Counted from the first letter of the stretch, positions 11,215 through 21,939 are shown. The stretch is 64,000 bases of DNA from Roseateles sp. XES5 (GCF_020535545.1 NZ_CP084752.1:1781501-1845500), one strand, 5' to 3'. Notes: generated from the letters alone by a model not told the origin. Numbers and translations are program-made.

Positions 11215-11913
11215 TTAGAAGCGGTCGTCTTCATCCTCGTCCGGCGTGGACGACTTCAGCGACTTGAGCTTGGCGAAGACGGCATCGGCGTCGATTTCCT
11301 TCTCTTCCTCGCGGTCGCTGTAGGGCAGCTTTTCCGTTTCCTGGGCCGATTCCAGCGTGGCGCCGAGTTCCGCCGCGGTCGGCAGTGGGCGGCCCTTGGA
11401 CGCGCGTTCGACTTCGAGGTCGAGGTCGATCTGCGAGCAGAGGCCGAGCGTGACCGGGTCCATCGGGGTCAGGTTGGTCGAGTTCCAGTGGGTGCGCTCG
11501 CGGATCTGCTCGATCGTCGACTTGGTGGTGCCGACGAGACGCGAGATCTGCGCATCCTTCAGTTCCGGATGGTTGCGCACCAGCCAGAGAATGGCGTTCG
11601 GGCGGTCCTGGCGCTTGGAGACCGGGGTGTAGCGCGGGCCCTTGCGCTTGGACTCGGGAACGCGGACCTTCGGTTCGGAAAGCTTCAGCTTGTGGTTCGG
11701 GTTGCCTTCCGCGCGGGCGATTTCCTCGCGGGAGAGCTGACCGGTCGAGATCGGGTCGAGGCCCTTGATGCCCTGGGCCGATTCGCCATCGGCGATGGCC
11801 TTCACTTCGAGCGGATGCAGTTTGCAGAACGTTGCGATCTGTTCAAACGACAGCGCCGTGTTGTCGACCAGCCAGACCGCGGTCGCCTTGGGCATGAGGA
11901 GCTGCTGAGCCAT
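11215..11913 (-). CDS. trcR: Cell-cycle transcriptional regulator TrcR (DUF1013)
   Basis: DUF1013 proteins are conserved in Alphaproteobacteria and have been tied to transcription of cell-cycle genes (TrcR). The 232-residue protein starts MAQQLLMPKATAVWLVDNTALSFEQIA and has a central helix-turn-helix-like stretch (DAQISRLVGTTKSTIEQIRERTHW). The C-terminal third is acidic and probably disordered (DEDEDDRF). It is transcribed alone, divergent from acs, and ends at a strong hairpin. The family call is secure; the function is from literature on relatives. Confidence 0.88.
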   Translation of the reverse strand: MAQQLLMPKATAVWLVDNTALSFEQIATFCKLHPLEVKAIADGESAQGIKGLDPISTGQLSREEIARAEGNPNHKLKLSEPKVRVPESKRKGPRYTPVSKRQDRPNAILWLVRNHPELKDAQISRLVGTTKSTIEQIRERTHWNSTNLTPMDPVTLGLCSQIDLDLEVERASKGRPLPTAAELGATLESAQETEKLPYSDREEEKEIDADAVFAKLKSLKSSTPDEDEDDRF

Positions 11914-12143
11914 GGATATAGTCCTTCTGTCCGTCCGCGCCGGTGTCGCGGGCCGTGGGGTGTAACCACTATTTTCCGGGAATTGCGCCCTCTATAACTC
12001 CACTGTCGCAGAAATGCAATTCTTCAAGCGCAAATGACCTTTTGTCTAATTGCCGGAAGACTTTGACCTGATATGAATGGGCCAGGAAGTGCCGCGGTCG
12101 GAGGAGACACGGCCGTGTGTATGTGCAGTCTAGGGAGGAATCC

Positions 12144-14111
12144 ATGTCCGCAAAGACCTATCCGGTCCTGAAATCCGCAAAAAGCCGCACGCTGATCGAC
12201 AACGAGACCTATCAGAAATGGTATCGCGAAAGCGTCGAGAACCCGGAGCGTTTCTGGGACAAGCACGGCATGCGGATCGACTGGTTCAAGCCCTACACCA
12301 AGGTCAAGAATACGTCCTTCAGCGGCAAGGTGCCGATCAAATGGTTCGAGGACGGCATCACCAACGTCTCCTACAACTGTATCGACCGGCACCTGAAGGC
12401 GCATGGCGATCAGGTCGCCATCATCTGGGAAGGCGACAATCCCTATATCGACAAGAAGATCACCTATAACGAGCTCTACGAACACGTCTGCCGCATGGCC
12501 AACGTGATGAAGAAGCACGGGGTGAAGAAGGGCGACCGCGTCACCATCTACATGCCGATGATCCCGGAAGCGGCCTATGCCATGCTCGCCTGCGCGCGCA
12601 TCGGCGCCGTGCATTCCGTCGTCTTCGGCGGTTTCTCGCCGGATGCGCTGGCCGGTCGTATCGTCGACTGCGAATCGACCTTCGTCATCACCTGCGACGA
12701 AGGCGTGCGCGGCGGCAAGCCGATCCCGCTCAAGGAAAACACCGACACGGCCATCGACATCGCCGCCAAGCAGCATGTCATCGTCAACAAGGTTCTGGTC
12801 GTGCGCCGCACCGGCGGCAAGACCGGCTGGGCGCCGGGCCGCGACATCTGGCATCACCAGGAAGTGCTGACCGTGCCGCGCGATTGTCCGCCGGCCAAGA
12901 TGAAGGCGGAAGACCCGCTCTTCCTGCTCTACACCTCGGGCTCTACCGGCAAGCCCAAGGGCGTGCAGCACAGCACCGGCGGCTATCTGCTGCATGCGGC
13001 CCTGACCACCAAGTGGACCTTCGACCTCAAGCCCGATGATGTGTTCTGGTGCACGGCCGATATCGGCTGGGTCACGGGCCACACCTACATCAGCTACGGC
13101 CCCCTGGCCCTGGGCGGCACCGAGATCGTGTTCGAGGGCGTGCCCACCTACCCGGATGCCGGCCGCTTCTGGCAGATGATCCAGAAGCACAAGGTCTCCA
13201 TCTTCTACACCGCGCCCACGGCCATCCGCTCCCTGATCAAGGCGGCCGAGACCAATGAGGCGGTGCATCCCAAGAACTACGACCTGACAAGCCTGCGCCT
13301 GCTGGGCTCGGTGGGCGAGCCCATCAACCCCGCCGCCTGGGAGTGGTATCACCAGCATGTGGGCGGCAGCCGCTGCCCCATCGTGGACACCTTCTGGCAG
13401 ACCGAGACCGGCGGCCACATGATCACGCCGCTGCCGGGCGCCACGGACCTCAAGCCCGGCTCGGCGACACGGCCGTTCTTCGGCATCAAGCCGCAGCTCG
13501 TCGACAACGAGGGCAACGTGCTGGAGGGGCCGGCCGACGGCAATCTGTGCATCGTCGATAGCTGGCCGGGCCAGATGCGCACCGTCTACGGCGACCACAA
13601 GCGCTTCGTCGAAACCTATTTCTCCACCTATAAGGGCAAGTACTTCACCGGCGACGGCTGCCGGCGCGACGAAGACGGCTACTACTGGATCACCGGCCGC
13701 GTCGACGACGTGCTCAACATTTCGGGCCACCGTCTCGGCACGGCGGAAATCGAATCGGCGCTCGTCTCGCACCACCTCGTTTCGGAAGCCGCCGTCGTCG
13801 GCTACCCGCACAGCCTCAAGGGCCAGGGCATCTATTGCTATGTCTCGTTGATGGCCGGCGAAGAAGGTACGGATGCGCTGCGCCAGGACCTCGTCAAGCA
13901 CGTCCGCAAGGAAATCGGCCCCATCGCCTCGCCGGACAAGATCCAGTTCGCGCCCGGCCTGCCGAAGACCCGCTCGGGCAAGATCATGCGCCGCATCCTG
14001 CGCAAGATCGCCGAGGACGATTTCGGCGCGCTCGGCGACACCTCGACGCTGGCCGATCCGGCGGTGGTGGACGACCTTATCGCCAACCGGCAGAACAAGG
14101 CGGCCGGTTGA
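12144..14111 (+). CDS. acs: Acetyl-CoA synthetase Acs (mosaic gene)
   Basis: Acs converts acetate, ATP and CoA to acetyl-CoA via acetyl-adenylate. The ATG at 12144 is preceded by AGGGAGGA; the product is 655 residues, normal for Acs. Motifs: [43 protein letters not shown] and [11 protein letters not shown] with the acetylation-sensitive lysine. Residues about 298-438 carry betaproteobacterial wording ([30 protein letters not shown]) and CTG/CCC-rich codons; from [13 protein letters not shown] onward the sequence is rhizobial again. A hairpin terminator follows the stop. Confidence 0.96.
   Translation: MSAKTYPVLKSAKSRTLIDNETYQKWYRESVENPERFWDKHGMRIDWFKPYTKVKNTSFSGKVPIKWFEDGITNVSYNCIDRHLKAHGDQVAIIWEGDNPYIDKKITYNELYEHVCRMANVMKKHGVKKGDRVTIYMPMIPEAAYAMLACARIGAVHSVVFGGFSPDALAGRIVDCESTFVITCDEGVRGGKPIPLKENTDTAIDIAAKQHVIVNKVLVVRRTGGKTGWAPGRDIWHHQEVLTVPRDCPPAKMKAEDPLFLLYTSGSTGKPKGVQHSTGGYLLHAALTTKWTFDLKPDDVFWCTADIGWVTGHTYISYGPLALGGTEIVFEGVPTYPDAGRFWQMIQKHKVSIFYTAPTAIRSLIKAAETNEAVHPKNYDLTSLRLLGSVGEPINPAAWEWYHQHVGGSRCPIVDTFWQTETGGHMITPLPGATDLKPGSATRPFFGIKPQLVDNEGNVLEGPADGNLCIVDSWPGQMRTVYGDHKRFVETYFSTYKGKYFTGDGCRRDEDGYYWITGRVDDVLNISGHRLGTAEIESALVSHHLVSEAAVVGYPHSLKGQGIYCYVSLMAGEEGTDALRQDLVKHVRKEIGPIASPDKIQFAPGLPKTRSGKIMRRILRKIAEDDFGALGDTSTLADPAVVDDLIANRQNKAAG
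13035..13455 (+). other. Betaproteobacteria-like patch inside acs
   Basis: Between about 13035 and 13455 codon use changes abruptly to CCC, GGC, CTG, GTG and GAG, and protein wording changes to the Burkholderiales type. Rhizobial Acs has [20 protein letters not shown] and a shorter segment after TAIRSL; here it is [21 protein letters not shown]. Flanks on both sides are rhizobial in codons and protein. Edges lie in conserved stretches and are approximate. Confidence 0.75.
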
Positions 14112-14132
14112 TCGGCCTGGCCGAACCAAACG

Positions 14133-14158
14133 AAACGGCGGCCGATGGCCGCCGTTTT
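14133..14158 (+). terminator. acs terminator
   Basis: An 11-bp perfect stem (AAACGGCGGCC / GGCCGCCGTTT) with loop GAT, followed by a further T, lies 21 bases after the acs stop. The remaining 128 bases to the next gene show nothing recognisable. Confidence 0.8.
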
Positions 14159-14287
14159 CATGTGAGGGATTGCCTGGGAAGGTACCCTTCCCTTCCGATA
14201 TCATCCGCGGGCCTCGACCCAGACGATCCATTGCCACGGCGTGGATGGCCGGTCACGGCCCGGAGATCGTGAGCCGGATTCCCGCGC

Positions 14288-14485
14288 TCAGAAATCGATG
14301 GCCCGGCCCTTGATTTCCCAGTCGCCGAACCGCGCCGGGTCCTCGCCGCCGCGTCCGCCGATTTCCGCCGCGCGCTCCACGGGCTGCGCGGCCTTGCGCC
14401 GGGCTTCGGCTTCCTCGAGGGCGCGGAGCGCGGCGGGCGGAAGCACTTTCCGGCCGTCCGCGTGATTGTCGTTGTCGTTCTGCAT
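14288..14485 (-). CDS. DUF1674 small protein, SdhAF4-like succinate dehydrogenase assembly factor
   Basis: The 65-residue product ends GGRGGEDPARFGDWEIKGRAIDF, the DUF1674 signature shared with eukaryotic SDHAF4 (Sdh8), which helps flavinylated SdhA assemble. The remainder is charged and likely disordered. Start MQNDNDN is preferred because GGAAGG then sits 12 bases upstream; an ATG at 14497 would abut it. It stands alone between acs and htpX. Family is clear, role inferred from eukaryotic relatives. Confidence 0.8.
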   Translation of the reverse strand: MQNDNDNHADGRKVLPPAALRALEEAEARRKAAQPVERAAEIGGRGGEDPARFGDWEIKGRAIDF

Positions 14486-14568
14486 GAAAATCGGCATCCT
14501 TCCGGGATATTGAAGAAGTCCTCTTCGTTTCCCATCATATAGGGACGTGAAGACGCTGTGGAAAGCGC

Positions 14569-14584
14569 TGATTCACGTGAAACA
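14569..14584. promoter_or_regulatory. parS-like centromere site 3, just upstream of htpX
   Basis: TGATTCACGTGAAACA has one mismatch to the parS consensus. It ends 54 bases before the htpX start, so ParB bound there would occupy the htpX promoter or leader. Confidence 0.7.
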
Positions 14585-14637
14585 TGCCCTTGACAGCAAG
14601 GGCGGATGACAACGGACCAGACAGGAGCCGGAAACGC

Positions 14638-15603
14638 ATGAACATCGTTCGCACAGCCATGCTGCTCGCCGTCATGACGGCGCTTTTCATGGGGGTGGGC
14701 CTGCTCATCGGCGGCAAGGGTGGCATGATGATCGCGCTTCTCGTGGCGATCGCGATGAACTTCTTCTCCTACTGGAACTCCGACCGCATGGTTCTGTCCA
14801 TGTATGGCGCCAAGGAGGTCGATGAGCGCTCGGCGCCGGAATATTACGGCATCGTGCGCGATCTTGCGCAGCGCGCCGGCCTTCCCATGCCGCGCGTCTT
14901 CGTCATCAACAGCGATCAGCCGAATGCCTTCGCCACCGGCCGCAATCCGCAGAACGCCGCCGTCGCCGCTTCGACGGGCCTTCTCCAGGCGCTTTCCTAC
15001 GAGGAAGTCGCAGGCGTGATGGCGCACGAGCTTGCCCATATTCAGAACCGCGACACCCTGACCATGACGCTGACGGCGACGATTGCCGGCGCGATCTCCA
15101 TGCTCGCCAACTTCGCCATGTTCTTCGGCGGCGGCAACAACCGCGAGAACAACAATCCGCTCGGCTTCGTCGGCGTGCTGATCGCGATGATCGTCGCGCC
15201 TTTCGCCGCCATGCTGGTGCAGATGGCGATCAGCCGCACACGCGAATATTCCGCCGACAAGCGCGGCGCGGAAATCTGCGGCAACCCGCTCTGGCTCGCC
15301 TCGGCGCTGAAGAAGATCGCCGTCGCGGCCGGCCGCATTCCCAACGATGCGGCCGAGCACAATCCGGCAACGGCGCACATGTTCATCATCAACCCGCTGT
15401 CGGGCGAGCGCATGGACAACCTCTTCTCCACCCACCCGAACACGGAAAACCGCATCGCCGCGCTGCAGGAAATGGCGCGCGGCATGCAGGCGCGCTCGAC
15501 GGAACCGGTCCGGGCTGATAATCCCGTGCGCAAATCGCGCTCCGTTCCGTCGACGGGCTGGGGACGCGGTGGTTCCGAACCACCAAAAGGTCCCTGGTCT
15601 TGA
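14638..15603 (+). CDS. htpX: Membrane zinc metalloprotease HtpX
   Basis: HtpX is an inner-membrane M48 protease for quality control of membrane proteins. The ATG at 14638 has AGGAG upstream and gives 321 residues. Two hydrophobic segments occupy residues 5-45, the zinc motif HELAH is at 130-134, and a second hydrophobic pair follows (about 143-200). [10 protein letters not shown] contains the downstream zinc ligand region. The C-terminal tail is basic and Pro/Ser-rich. rsmB starts at a TTG overlapping the stop. Confidence 0.93.
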   Translation: MNIVRTAMLLAVMTALFMGVGLLIGGKGGMMIALLVAIAMNFFSYWNSDRMVLSMYGAKEVDERSAPEYYGIVRDLAQRAGLPMPRVFVINSDQPNAFATGRNPQNAAVAASTGLLQALSYEEVAGVMAHELAHIQNRDTLTMTLTATIAGAISMLANFAMFFGGGNNRENNNPLGFVGVLIAMIVAPFAAMLVQMAISRTREYSADKRGAEICGNPLWLASALKKIAVAAGRIPNDAAEHNPATAHMFIINPLSGERMDNLFSTHPNTENRIAALQEMARGMQARSTEPVRADNPVRKSRSVPSTGWGRGGSEPPKGPWS

Positions 15604-17003
15604 ACGACGACAAAAGAAGAGCGCATCCGAAACGTCACCGCGGCGGCAAAGGCCCTAGGCCCGACGAAACCGTCGCGAACCAACCGGAAAAGCCGGGCCT
15701 TCGCGCCCGGCAGGCCGCCGCCAAGATCCTCGCCGCCGTGGTGGACCGCAGGACGCCGCTCGACGGCATGCTGGACCTTGAAAACGGCAACCCGGTCTAT
15801 CGGCAGCTCAACGACGCCGACCGCGCGCTGGTGCGCGCCATCCTCAACACGGCATTGCGCCATCTGCCCCGTATCGAAGCGATACTCGACACATTGGTCG
15901 GCACGCCGCTGCCGGACGGCGCACGCGCGCTGCAGCATGTCCTGACGGTCGCCGCCGCGCAGATCCTCTATCTCGACGTGCCCGACCATTCCGCCGTCGA
16001 CCTCGCCGTCGAGCAGGCGCAGATCGATCCGCGCAACCGCCGCTTCGCGAGCCTCACCAATGCCGTGCTGCGCCGGTTGTCGCGTGAAAAGGCGTCGCAC
16101 CTGACGGCAACGCGTGGGGTTTCCGTCATCCCGGCCTGGTTCCGTGACCGGCTCGTCGCGATCTATGGCCCTGACCATGCCGCGCGCATCGGCGAAGCGC
16201 TGCTGGAGCCCTCGTCCATCGACCTTACCGTGAAATCCGACGCCGAAGGCTGGGCGGCGAAGCTCGGCGGTCTCGTCCTGCCGACCGGCTCCGTGCGCCT
16301 TCCTACATCCTCCGGTGCGATACCGGCACTCGAAGGCTTCGAGGCCGGCGAATGGTGGGTGCAGGATGCGGCGGCCAGCCTGCCGGCGAAACTCTTCGGC
16401 GATCTCTCGGGCAAGCGCGTCGCCGATCTTTGCGCCGCACCCGGTGGCAAGACCGCGCAGCTTGCGCAGGCCGGCGCCGATGTCACGGCGCTTGACCAGT
16501 CTGGCAATCGCCTCAAGCGACTTGTCGGCAATCTTGCCCGGCTCGGTCTTTCGGCGACGACCGTGGAAGCGAACATGGCGGAGTACAAGCCCGCCGAGCT
16601 GTTCGATGCCGTCCTGCTCGATGCGCCCTGCTCATCCACCGGCACGATCCGCCGTCATCCCGACGTGCTCTGGACCAAGGGGCCGGAGGACATCGAAAAA
16701 CTCGCGCGCCTGCAGGAGCGCCTGCTGCGCCATGCACTGACGCTGGTGAAACCCGGTGGACAGCTCGTCTTCTCCAATTGCTCGCTCGATCCCAGCGAAG
16801 GCGAAGAGATGGTGACGCGCGTGCTCGCGGATCATCCGGCCTGGCGCATCGAGCCCGCCATTCCCGCCGAATGGCCCGGCCTCGAGGCGGCGATTTCTCC
16901 GCTCGGTGCGTTCCGCACCACGCCTGCCATGCTGCCGGCGACGGCCACCCATGCGGGCGGGGTGGATGGTTTCTATGCCGTCCGGCTGCGCCATGGCGGC
17001 TGA
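15600..17003 (+). CDS. rsmB: 16S rRNA (cytosine-967-C5)-methyltransferase RsmB
   Basis: RsmB has an N-terminal NusB-like RNA-binding domain (about residues 30-165) and a C-terminal NOL1/NOP2/Sun methyltransferase. SAM loop [14 protein letters not shown], catalytic [15 protein letters not shown] and the second cysteine in [13 protein letters not shown] are visible; the usual TCSL is written NCSL. The start is TTG (MNDDKRR) overlapping the htpX stop, with AAAAGG upstream, so translation is coupled. 467 residues include a basic N-terminal extension. Confidence 0.92.
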   Translation: MNDDKRRAHPKRHRGGKGPRPDETVANQPEKPGLRARQAAAKILAAVVDRRTPLDGMLDLENGNPVYRQLNDADRALVRAILNTALRHLPRIEAILDTLVGTPLPDGARALQHVLTVAAAQILYLDVPDHSAVDLAVEQAQIDPRNRRFASLTNAVLRRLSREKASHLTATRGVSVIPAWFRDRLVAIYGPDHAARIGEALLEPSSIDLTVKSDAEGWAAKLGGLVLPTGSVRLPTSSGAIPALEGFEAGEWWVQDAAASLPAKLFGDLSGKRVADLCAAPGGKTAQLAQAGADVTALDQSGNRLKRLVGNLARLGLSATTVEANMAEYKPAELFDAVLLDAPCSSTGTIRRHPDVLWTKGPEDIEKLARLQERLLRHALTLVKPGGQLVFSNCSLDPSEGEEMVTRVLADHPAWRIEPAIPAEWPGLEAAISPLGAFRTTPAMLPATATHAGGVDGFYAVRLRHGG

Positions 17004-17106
17004 GGAAGATGGTCGCGGCAACCCTCATCAACAGCCCATCCGGCCCGATGAATTGACGCCGCTCCTCTCCTCGGCCTACCTATAGGTCTGGAGGCACTCG
17101 TTAACC

Positions 17107-18786
17107 ATGCAGCTTTCCGACAGGCAGCGGCTTCTCTATCTGTATATGCGTGAGGGTTGGCGCCGGTTCTCGCGAAGGCTTGCCTTGGGCCGAATCAGCG
17201 CCATGCGGTTTTCCGGCGGTACGCCGGACCGACTGGTCGTGGCGCCGACGGACCTGCATCCTGCCGATTCCTTTGCCGGCGAAGAAATCACCGCCGGCCG
17301 CTTCCCGCTTGCCGGCCGCATCCTCGAATGCGAGGGCGAATCGCCCTTCGCGCTCGAGCTGCCGTCGGAAGAATTCGCGGTTCGCCTGCATTCCTTCGGC
17401 TGGCTGCGCCATATGCGCCTCGTCGATCCGGAAAAGGCGGCGCATACCGCCCGCTTCATCGTCGACGACTGGCTGCAGAGCCATGGCCGCGTCATCGGAG
17501 GGCTTGCCTGGCGGCCGGACGTCACGGCCCAGCGCATCATCGCCTGGCTCTCCCATTCGCCCGTCGTGCTGAAGGACGCCGACTATCCCTTCTATCGCCG
17601 CTTCCTGAAGAGCCTCGCCTTCCAGGTGCGCTATCTGCGCCATGTTGCCGATACGACGCGGGACGGAGAGCCGCGGATGCGCGTGCGCATCGCGCTTGCC
17701 ATGGCGTCCATCGCCATGCCCGCCTCGCCGTCCAAGATGCGCAAGGCCGCCCGGCATCTGGACGAGGAGCTGGATCGCCAGATCCTGCCCGATGGAGGCC
17801 ATTGCTCGCGCAATCCGCGCGCCGCGCTCGATATCCTGCTCGACCTGCTGCCGCTGCGCCAGACCTATGTCAATCTCGGCCACGACATGCCGTTGCAGCT
17901 TATTCCGTGCATCGACCGCATTTTCCCGGCGCTGCGCTTCTTCCGCCATCAGGGCGGCGAACTTGCGCTCTTCAACGGTGCGACCTACACGCTGGCCAAT
18001 GAATTGATGTCGGCGCTGCGCTACGACGAGACGGGCGGCGCGCCTTTCAAGGCCCTCCCCTCGATCAACTACGACCGCATGGCCGTGAAGGAAACGGTCG
18101 TGCTGATGGATACCGGCGTGCCGAAATCCGTCGACCTCTCCTCGACCGCGGCGGCCGGCACGCTGTCCATCGAAATGTCCTCGGGGCGCAATCGCTTCAT
18201 CGTCAATTCCGGCCGGCCGCGTTTTGCCGGCGAGGCGATGCGGCAGATGTCGCGCATGACGGCCGCCCATTCCGTCGCCACCCTCAACGATACGTCGTCC
18301 TCGCGCGTTTCGGGCTCGCGGTTCCTCGGACCGATCGTCATTGGCGGCGTCGGCAAGGTCGAGGTGTCGCGCATCGAGCGCGACTCGGGCGCCGATGGCG
18401 TCACCGCCACCCATGACGGTTACCTCAAGCGTTTCGGCCTCCTCTACGAGCGCGATATCCTCGTCGCTGCCTCGGGCGGAGAAATCCGCGGCCGCGAGCG
18501 CTTTCTCAAGCCGGGTGCGCCCAACGCGCCCGTTTCTGGCCTTGCTGTGGTGCGTTTCCATATCCATCCCACCATCCAGCTCTACCAGGCCTCCGAGAAC
18601 GAAACGCGGCTCGTCGCGCCCGACGGCGAGGCCTGGGCGCTGACCTGCCTCGACGTGCCCGTCGAGGAAGAAGAGGACGTCTTCTTCGCCGATCCCTCCG
18701 GCGTGCGCGCCTCGCGCCAGCTGACGCTCACCATGCCGCTTGGCGAGATGCCCGAGGTTCAGTGGTCGCTGGTGCGGCGACGCTGA
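17107..18786 (+). CDS. Heparinase II/III family protein
   Basis: The 559-residue protein has the alpha-helical toroid (about residues 90-320) and beta-sandwich C-terminal half of heparinase II/III-like polysaccharide lyases. Recognisable blocks are HSFGWLRHM, DGGHCSRNPRAAL and FNGATYTLANE. A gene of this family between rsmB and purH is common in Rhizobiales, so it is a core gene and not a degradation locus; its natural substrate is unknown. No signal peptide is evident. An AT-poor 103-bp gap separates it from rsmB. Confidence 0.83.
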   Translation: MQLSDRQRLLYLYMREGWRRFSRRLALGRISAMRFSGGTPDRLVVAPTDLHPADSFAGEEITAGRFPLAGRILECEGESPFALELPSEEFAVRLHSFGWLRHMRLVDPEKAAHTARFIVDDWLQSHGRVIGGLAWRPDVTAQRIIAWLSHSPVVLKDADYPFYRRFLKSLAFQVRYLRHVADTTRDGEPRMRVRIALAMASIAMPASPSKMRKAARHLDEELDRQILPDGGHCSRNPRAALDILLDLLPLRQTYVNLGHDMPLQLIPCIDRIFPALRFFRHQGGELALFNGATYTLANELMSALRYDETGGAPFKALPSINYDRMAVKETVVLMDTGVPKSVDLSSTAAAGTLSIEMSSGRNRFIVNSGRPRFAGEAMRQMSRMTAAHSVATLNDTSSSRVSGSRFLGPIVIGGVGKVEVSRIERDSGADGVTATHDGYLKRFGLLYERDILVAASGGEIRGRERFLKPGAPNAPVSGLAVVRFHIHPTIQLYQASENETRLVAPDGEAWALTCLDVPVEEEEDVFFADPSGVRASRQLTLTMPLGEMPEVQWSLVRRR

Positions 18787-18885
18787 GATTTCCGGGCCTT
18801 CGCGGTTTTCTCGCGGCGGCGCCTGTGATAACGGGGCGCATGACCATCCGGCCCCTCCTTCCGGGCCGTCAGAACGGAGCGCCCC

Positions 18886-20496
18886 ATGGCCGTCATTTCC
18901 AAGAAAATTCCTGCCCCCGATCGCGTCGCCGTGCGCACCGCGCTGCTGTCGGTTTCCGACAAGGCCGGCGTCGTCGCGCTTGCGACGGCGCTTGCCGAAA
19001 AGGGCGTGCGCCTGCTGTCGACCGGCGGCACGCACAAGGCGCTCAGCGATGCAGGCCTTGCGGTCACGGACGTCTCCGAAGTCACCGGCTTTCCGGAAAT
19101 CATGGACGGCCGCGTCAAGACGCTGCATCCCTCCGTTCACGGCGGCCTGCTGGCGATCCGCGACGATGCCGAGCATGTCGAGGCGATGAAGGCCCACGGC
19201 ATCGGCGCCATCGATCTTGCCGTCATCAATCTCTATCCCTTCGAGGAAGTCCGCGCCAAGGGCGGCGACTATCCAACAACCGTCGAGAACATCGATATCG
19301 GCGGTCCGGCGATGATCCGCGCCTCGGCCAAGAACCATGCCTATGTGACCGTCGTCACCGATCCGGCCGACTATCCGGCGCTTCTGGAGGAACTGGCCGA
19401 CGGCTCGACCTCCTACGCCTTCCGCCAGCGCCTCGCCGCCAAGGCCTATGCCCGCACGGCGGCCTATGACGCGGCGATCTCCAACTGGTTCGCCGAGGCG
19501 CTCGACATCGCCATGCCGCGCCACCGGGTGCTCGGCGGCGTGCTGAAGGAAGAGATGCGCTATGGCGAGAACCCGCACCAGAAGGCAGGTTTCTACGTCA
19601 CCGGCGAGAACCGTCCGGGCGTCGCTACCGCGACGCTGCTGCAGGGCAAGCAGCTCTCCTACAACAACATCAACGACACGGACGCCGCTTTCGAGCTGGT
19701 CGCCGAGTTCCTGCCGGAGAACGGGCCGGCCTGCGCGATCATCAAGCACGCCAATCCCTGCGGCGTTGCCACCGGCAAGACGCTGAAGGATGCCTATGCA
19801 CGGGCGCTCGCCTGCGACCCGGTCTCGGCCTTCGGCGGTATCATCGCGCTCAATTCGACGCTCGACGGCGAGACGGCGGAAGAGATCGTCAAGCTCTTCA
19901 CCGAGGTCATCATCGCGCCTGACGCCGACGAGAAGGCCCGCGCCATCATCGCCGGCAAGCCGAACCTGCGCCTGCTGGTGACGGGCGCCCTGCCCGATCC
20001 GCGCGTACCGGGCCTTTCCGCCAAGACCGTTTCCGGCGGCCTGCTCGTGCAGAGCCGCGACAACGGCATGGTCGAGGATCTCGAACTGAAAGTCGTCACC
20101 AAGCGCGCGCCGACGGCGCAGGAGCTCGAGGACATGAAGTTCGCCTTCAAGGTCGCCAAGCATGTGAAGTCGAATGCCGTGGTCTATGCCAAGGACGGGC
20201 AGACGGCGGGCATCGGCGCCGGGCAGATGAGCCGTGTCGATTCGGCCCGCATCGCCGGCCTGAAGGCCGAGGAAGCCGCCAGGGCCATGGGGCTTGCCGA
20301 ACCGCTGACGCGCGGTTCCGCCGTTGCCTCCGAAGCCTTCCTGCCCTTCGCGGACGGCCTGCTTTCGGCCATTGCCGCCGGCGCGACGGCGGTCATCCAG
20401 CCGGGTGGCTCGATGCGCGATGCGGAAGTGATCGCCGCAGCGGACGAGGCCGGCGTCGCCATGGTCTTCACCGGCATGCGCCACTTCAGGCACTGA
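18886..20496 (+). CDS. purH: Bifunctional AICAR formyltransferase/IMP cyclohydrolase PurH
   Basis: PurH performs the last two steps of IMP synthesis. Its 536 residues hold the N-terminal MGS-like cyclohydrolase domain (about 15-165; [19 protein letters not shown]) and the AICAR transformylase domain ([22 protein letters not shown]). The C terminus FTGMRHFRH is the family ending. It has its own terminator at 20525. Confidence 0.97.
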   Translation: MAVISKKIPAPDRVAVRTALLSVSDKAGVVALATALAEKGVRLLSTGGTHKALSDAGLAVTDVSEVTGFPEIMDGRVKTLHPSVHGGLLAIRDDAEHVEAMKAHGIGAIDLAVINLYPFEEVRAKGGDYPTTVENIDIGGPAMIRASAKNHAYVTVVTDPADYPALLEELADGSTSYAFRQRLAAKAYARTAAYDAAISNWFAEALDIAMPRHRVLGGVLKEEMRYGENPHQKAGFYVTGENRPGVATATLLQGKQLSYNNINDTDAAFELVAEFLPENGPACAIIKHANPCGVATGKTLKDAYARALACDPVSAFGGIIALNSTLDGETAEEIVKLFTEVIIAPDADEKARAIIAGKPNLRLLVTGALPDPRVPGLSAKTVSGGLLVQSRDNGMVEDLELKVVTKRAPTAQELEDMKFAFKVAKHVKSNAVVYAKDGQTAGIGAGQMSRVDSARIAGLKAEEAARAMGLAEPLTRGSAVASEAFLPFADGLLSAIAAGATAVIQPGGSMRDAEVIAAADEAGVAMVFTGMRHFRH

Positions 20497-20524
20497 GCTT
20501 ATCCGGATTCTTCGCCGGAGACGG

Positions 20525-20548
20525 AACGCCCCGCTTGCGGGGCGTTTT
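20525..20548. terminator. Terminator shared by purH and the convergent transporter gene
   Basis: AACGCCCCG / CGGGGCGTT forms a 9-bp stem with loop CTTG, followed on + by TT then GCGTTT. It lies between two convergent genes and can serve both. Confidence 0.8.
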
Positions 20549-20553
20549 GCGTT

Positions 20554-21939
20554 TCAGGCGTCCATTTTCGCCGCCGGATAGGGCGTGCGCAGCAAAAGCA
20601 GGAAGCCGACGACGAGGAAGGCGATGAGCGCCATCATGCCCGTCCTCGCCGAGCCCGTGGCCGTGGTGATGAGGGCGACGGAGAGCGGGGCGAGGAAGGA
20701 CGTGGCACGGCCCGAGAGGGCATAGAGGCCGAAATAGCGCCCGGCCTCGTCCGGATGAATGCTCTGCGCGAGATAGGAACGCGCGGAGGCCTGCACGGGG
20801 CCGAAGGCGACCCCGATCAGCAGGCCGTAGAGGATATAGGCCTTTTCCGCGGCGGTGCCGAAGAGGCCGTTGTTGTCGGCGGTCGGCAACGGAATGAGGC
20901 CGAACAGCGTGAAACCCGGACCGGTCGAGACGATGCCGATGGTCGCCAGGGTGAGGCATATGAGGCTCATGATGACGACTGTCTTCGAGCCGAGGCGCTT
21001 GTCCAGCCGGCTGGCATAGAGGCAGCCGCCGATGGCGACGACGTTGAGAATGATGCCGTAGATGCCGAGCTCGAAGGTCCGCCAGGCGAACATGCCGGCC
21101 GCGAAGGTGCCGCCGAGGGCGAGCAGGCCATTGACGCCATCCTGGTAGATCATGCGGGCGACGAGGAAGCGCAGGATGCCGGGCTTGTTCTTCAGGTCGC
21201 GCAGCGCCGCTGAGAGGTCGGAAAAACCGGCGCGCACGGCGCTCGCGATCGGAAGACCCTTGCTCTGGTCCGGCGTGAAAAAGAACATCGGCAGGATGAA
21301 GACAAGATACCAGACGGCGGAGATCGGCCCGGTGACACGCGCGTCCTCGCCCGTCGCGGGGTCGAGGCCGAAGAGCGGCGCGATGCCGATGGCGGTCTTG
21401 CCCGTTTCGGGATTGGCGGCGAGCAGGGCGACGACGGCGATCAGAACGATCATACCGCCGAGATAGCCGAGCCCCCAGGCGATGTTGGAGATGCGGCCGG
21501 CGTCTTCCGGCTTTACGAGCCGCGGCATCATGGAATCGTTGAAGACGATGGAAAATTCCGCCGCGACGGTGGCGAGCACGATCATGGCCATCGCAAACGG
21601 CAGGCTGCTGCCGGGCGCGGCCTGCCAGAGAGCGAAAAGCGAGAGAATCTTGATGACCGCGAAGGCGGCGATCCAGGGTTTTCGCGCGCCCGATGCATCG
21701 GCGATGGAGCCCATGACGGGGGCGAGCAGCGCGATGGCGATGCCGGCGATGGTGAGCGTGTAGCTCCAGGCCGCCTGCCCTGCTGCGTGGTCTTCGGTAA
21801 GGCGCGAGACGAGATAGGGGCCGAAGATGAAGGTGGTGATAACCGTGAAAAAGGGCTGGGCCGCCCAGTCGAACAGCATCCAGCCCGCAATGCCGAACTT
21901 GCCCGGGCGTGGCTCCCGGCTTTCCGTGACGACCGTCAT
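20554..21939 (-). CDS. MFS transporter, UMF1 (Atg22-like) family
   Basis: A 461-residue polytopic inner-membrane protein with about twelve hydrophobic segments. The N-terminal FGIAGWMLFDWAAQPFFTVITTFIFGPY is the hallmark of the UMF1/Atg22-like transporter family (vacuole amino-acid effluxers in yeast); bacterial substrates are mostly unknown. Start chosen at MTVVTES because AAGGAGG lies just upstream; the ATG at 21963 has none. Transcribed alone. Confidence 0.85.
   Translation of the reverse strand: MTVVTESREPRPGKFGIAGWMLFDWAAQPFFTVITTFIFGPYLVSRLTEDHAAGQAAWSYTLTIAGIAIALLAPVMGSIADASGARKPWIAAFAVIKILSLFALWQAAPGSSLPFAMAMIVLATVAAEFSIVFNDSMMPRLVKPEDAGRISNIAWGLGYLGGMIVLIAVVALLAANPETGKTAIGIAPLFGLDPATGEDARVTGPISAVWYLVFILPMFFFTPDQSKGLPIASAVRAGFSDLSAALRDLKNKPGILRFLVARMIYQDGVNGLLALGGTFAAGMFAWRTFELGIYGIILNVVAIGGCLYASRLDKRLGSKTVVIMSLICLTLATIGIVSTGPGFTLFGLIPLPTADNNGLFGTAAEKAYILYGLLIGVAFGPVQASARSYLAQSIHPDEAGRYFGLYALSGRATSFLAPLSVALITTATGSARTGMMALIAFLVVGFLLLLRTPYPAAKMDA

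Noticed and set aside
12024..14237. Long minus-strand frame opposite acs
   Set aside because: Shadow of acs; no start signal or family similarity.
17101..20493. A 1,130-codon open frame on - opposite the heparinase-family gene and purH
   Set aside because: Arg/Gly/Asp/His-rich low-information translation, typical of a shadow frame; both plus-strand genes are well supported families.
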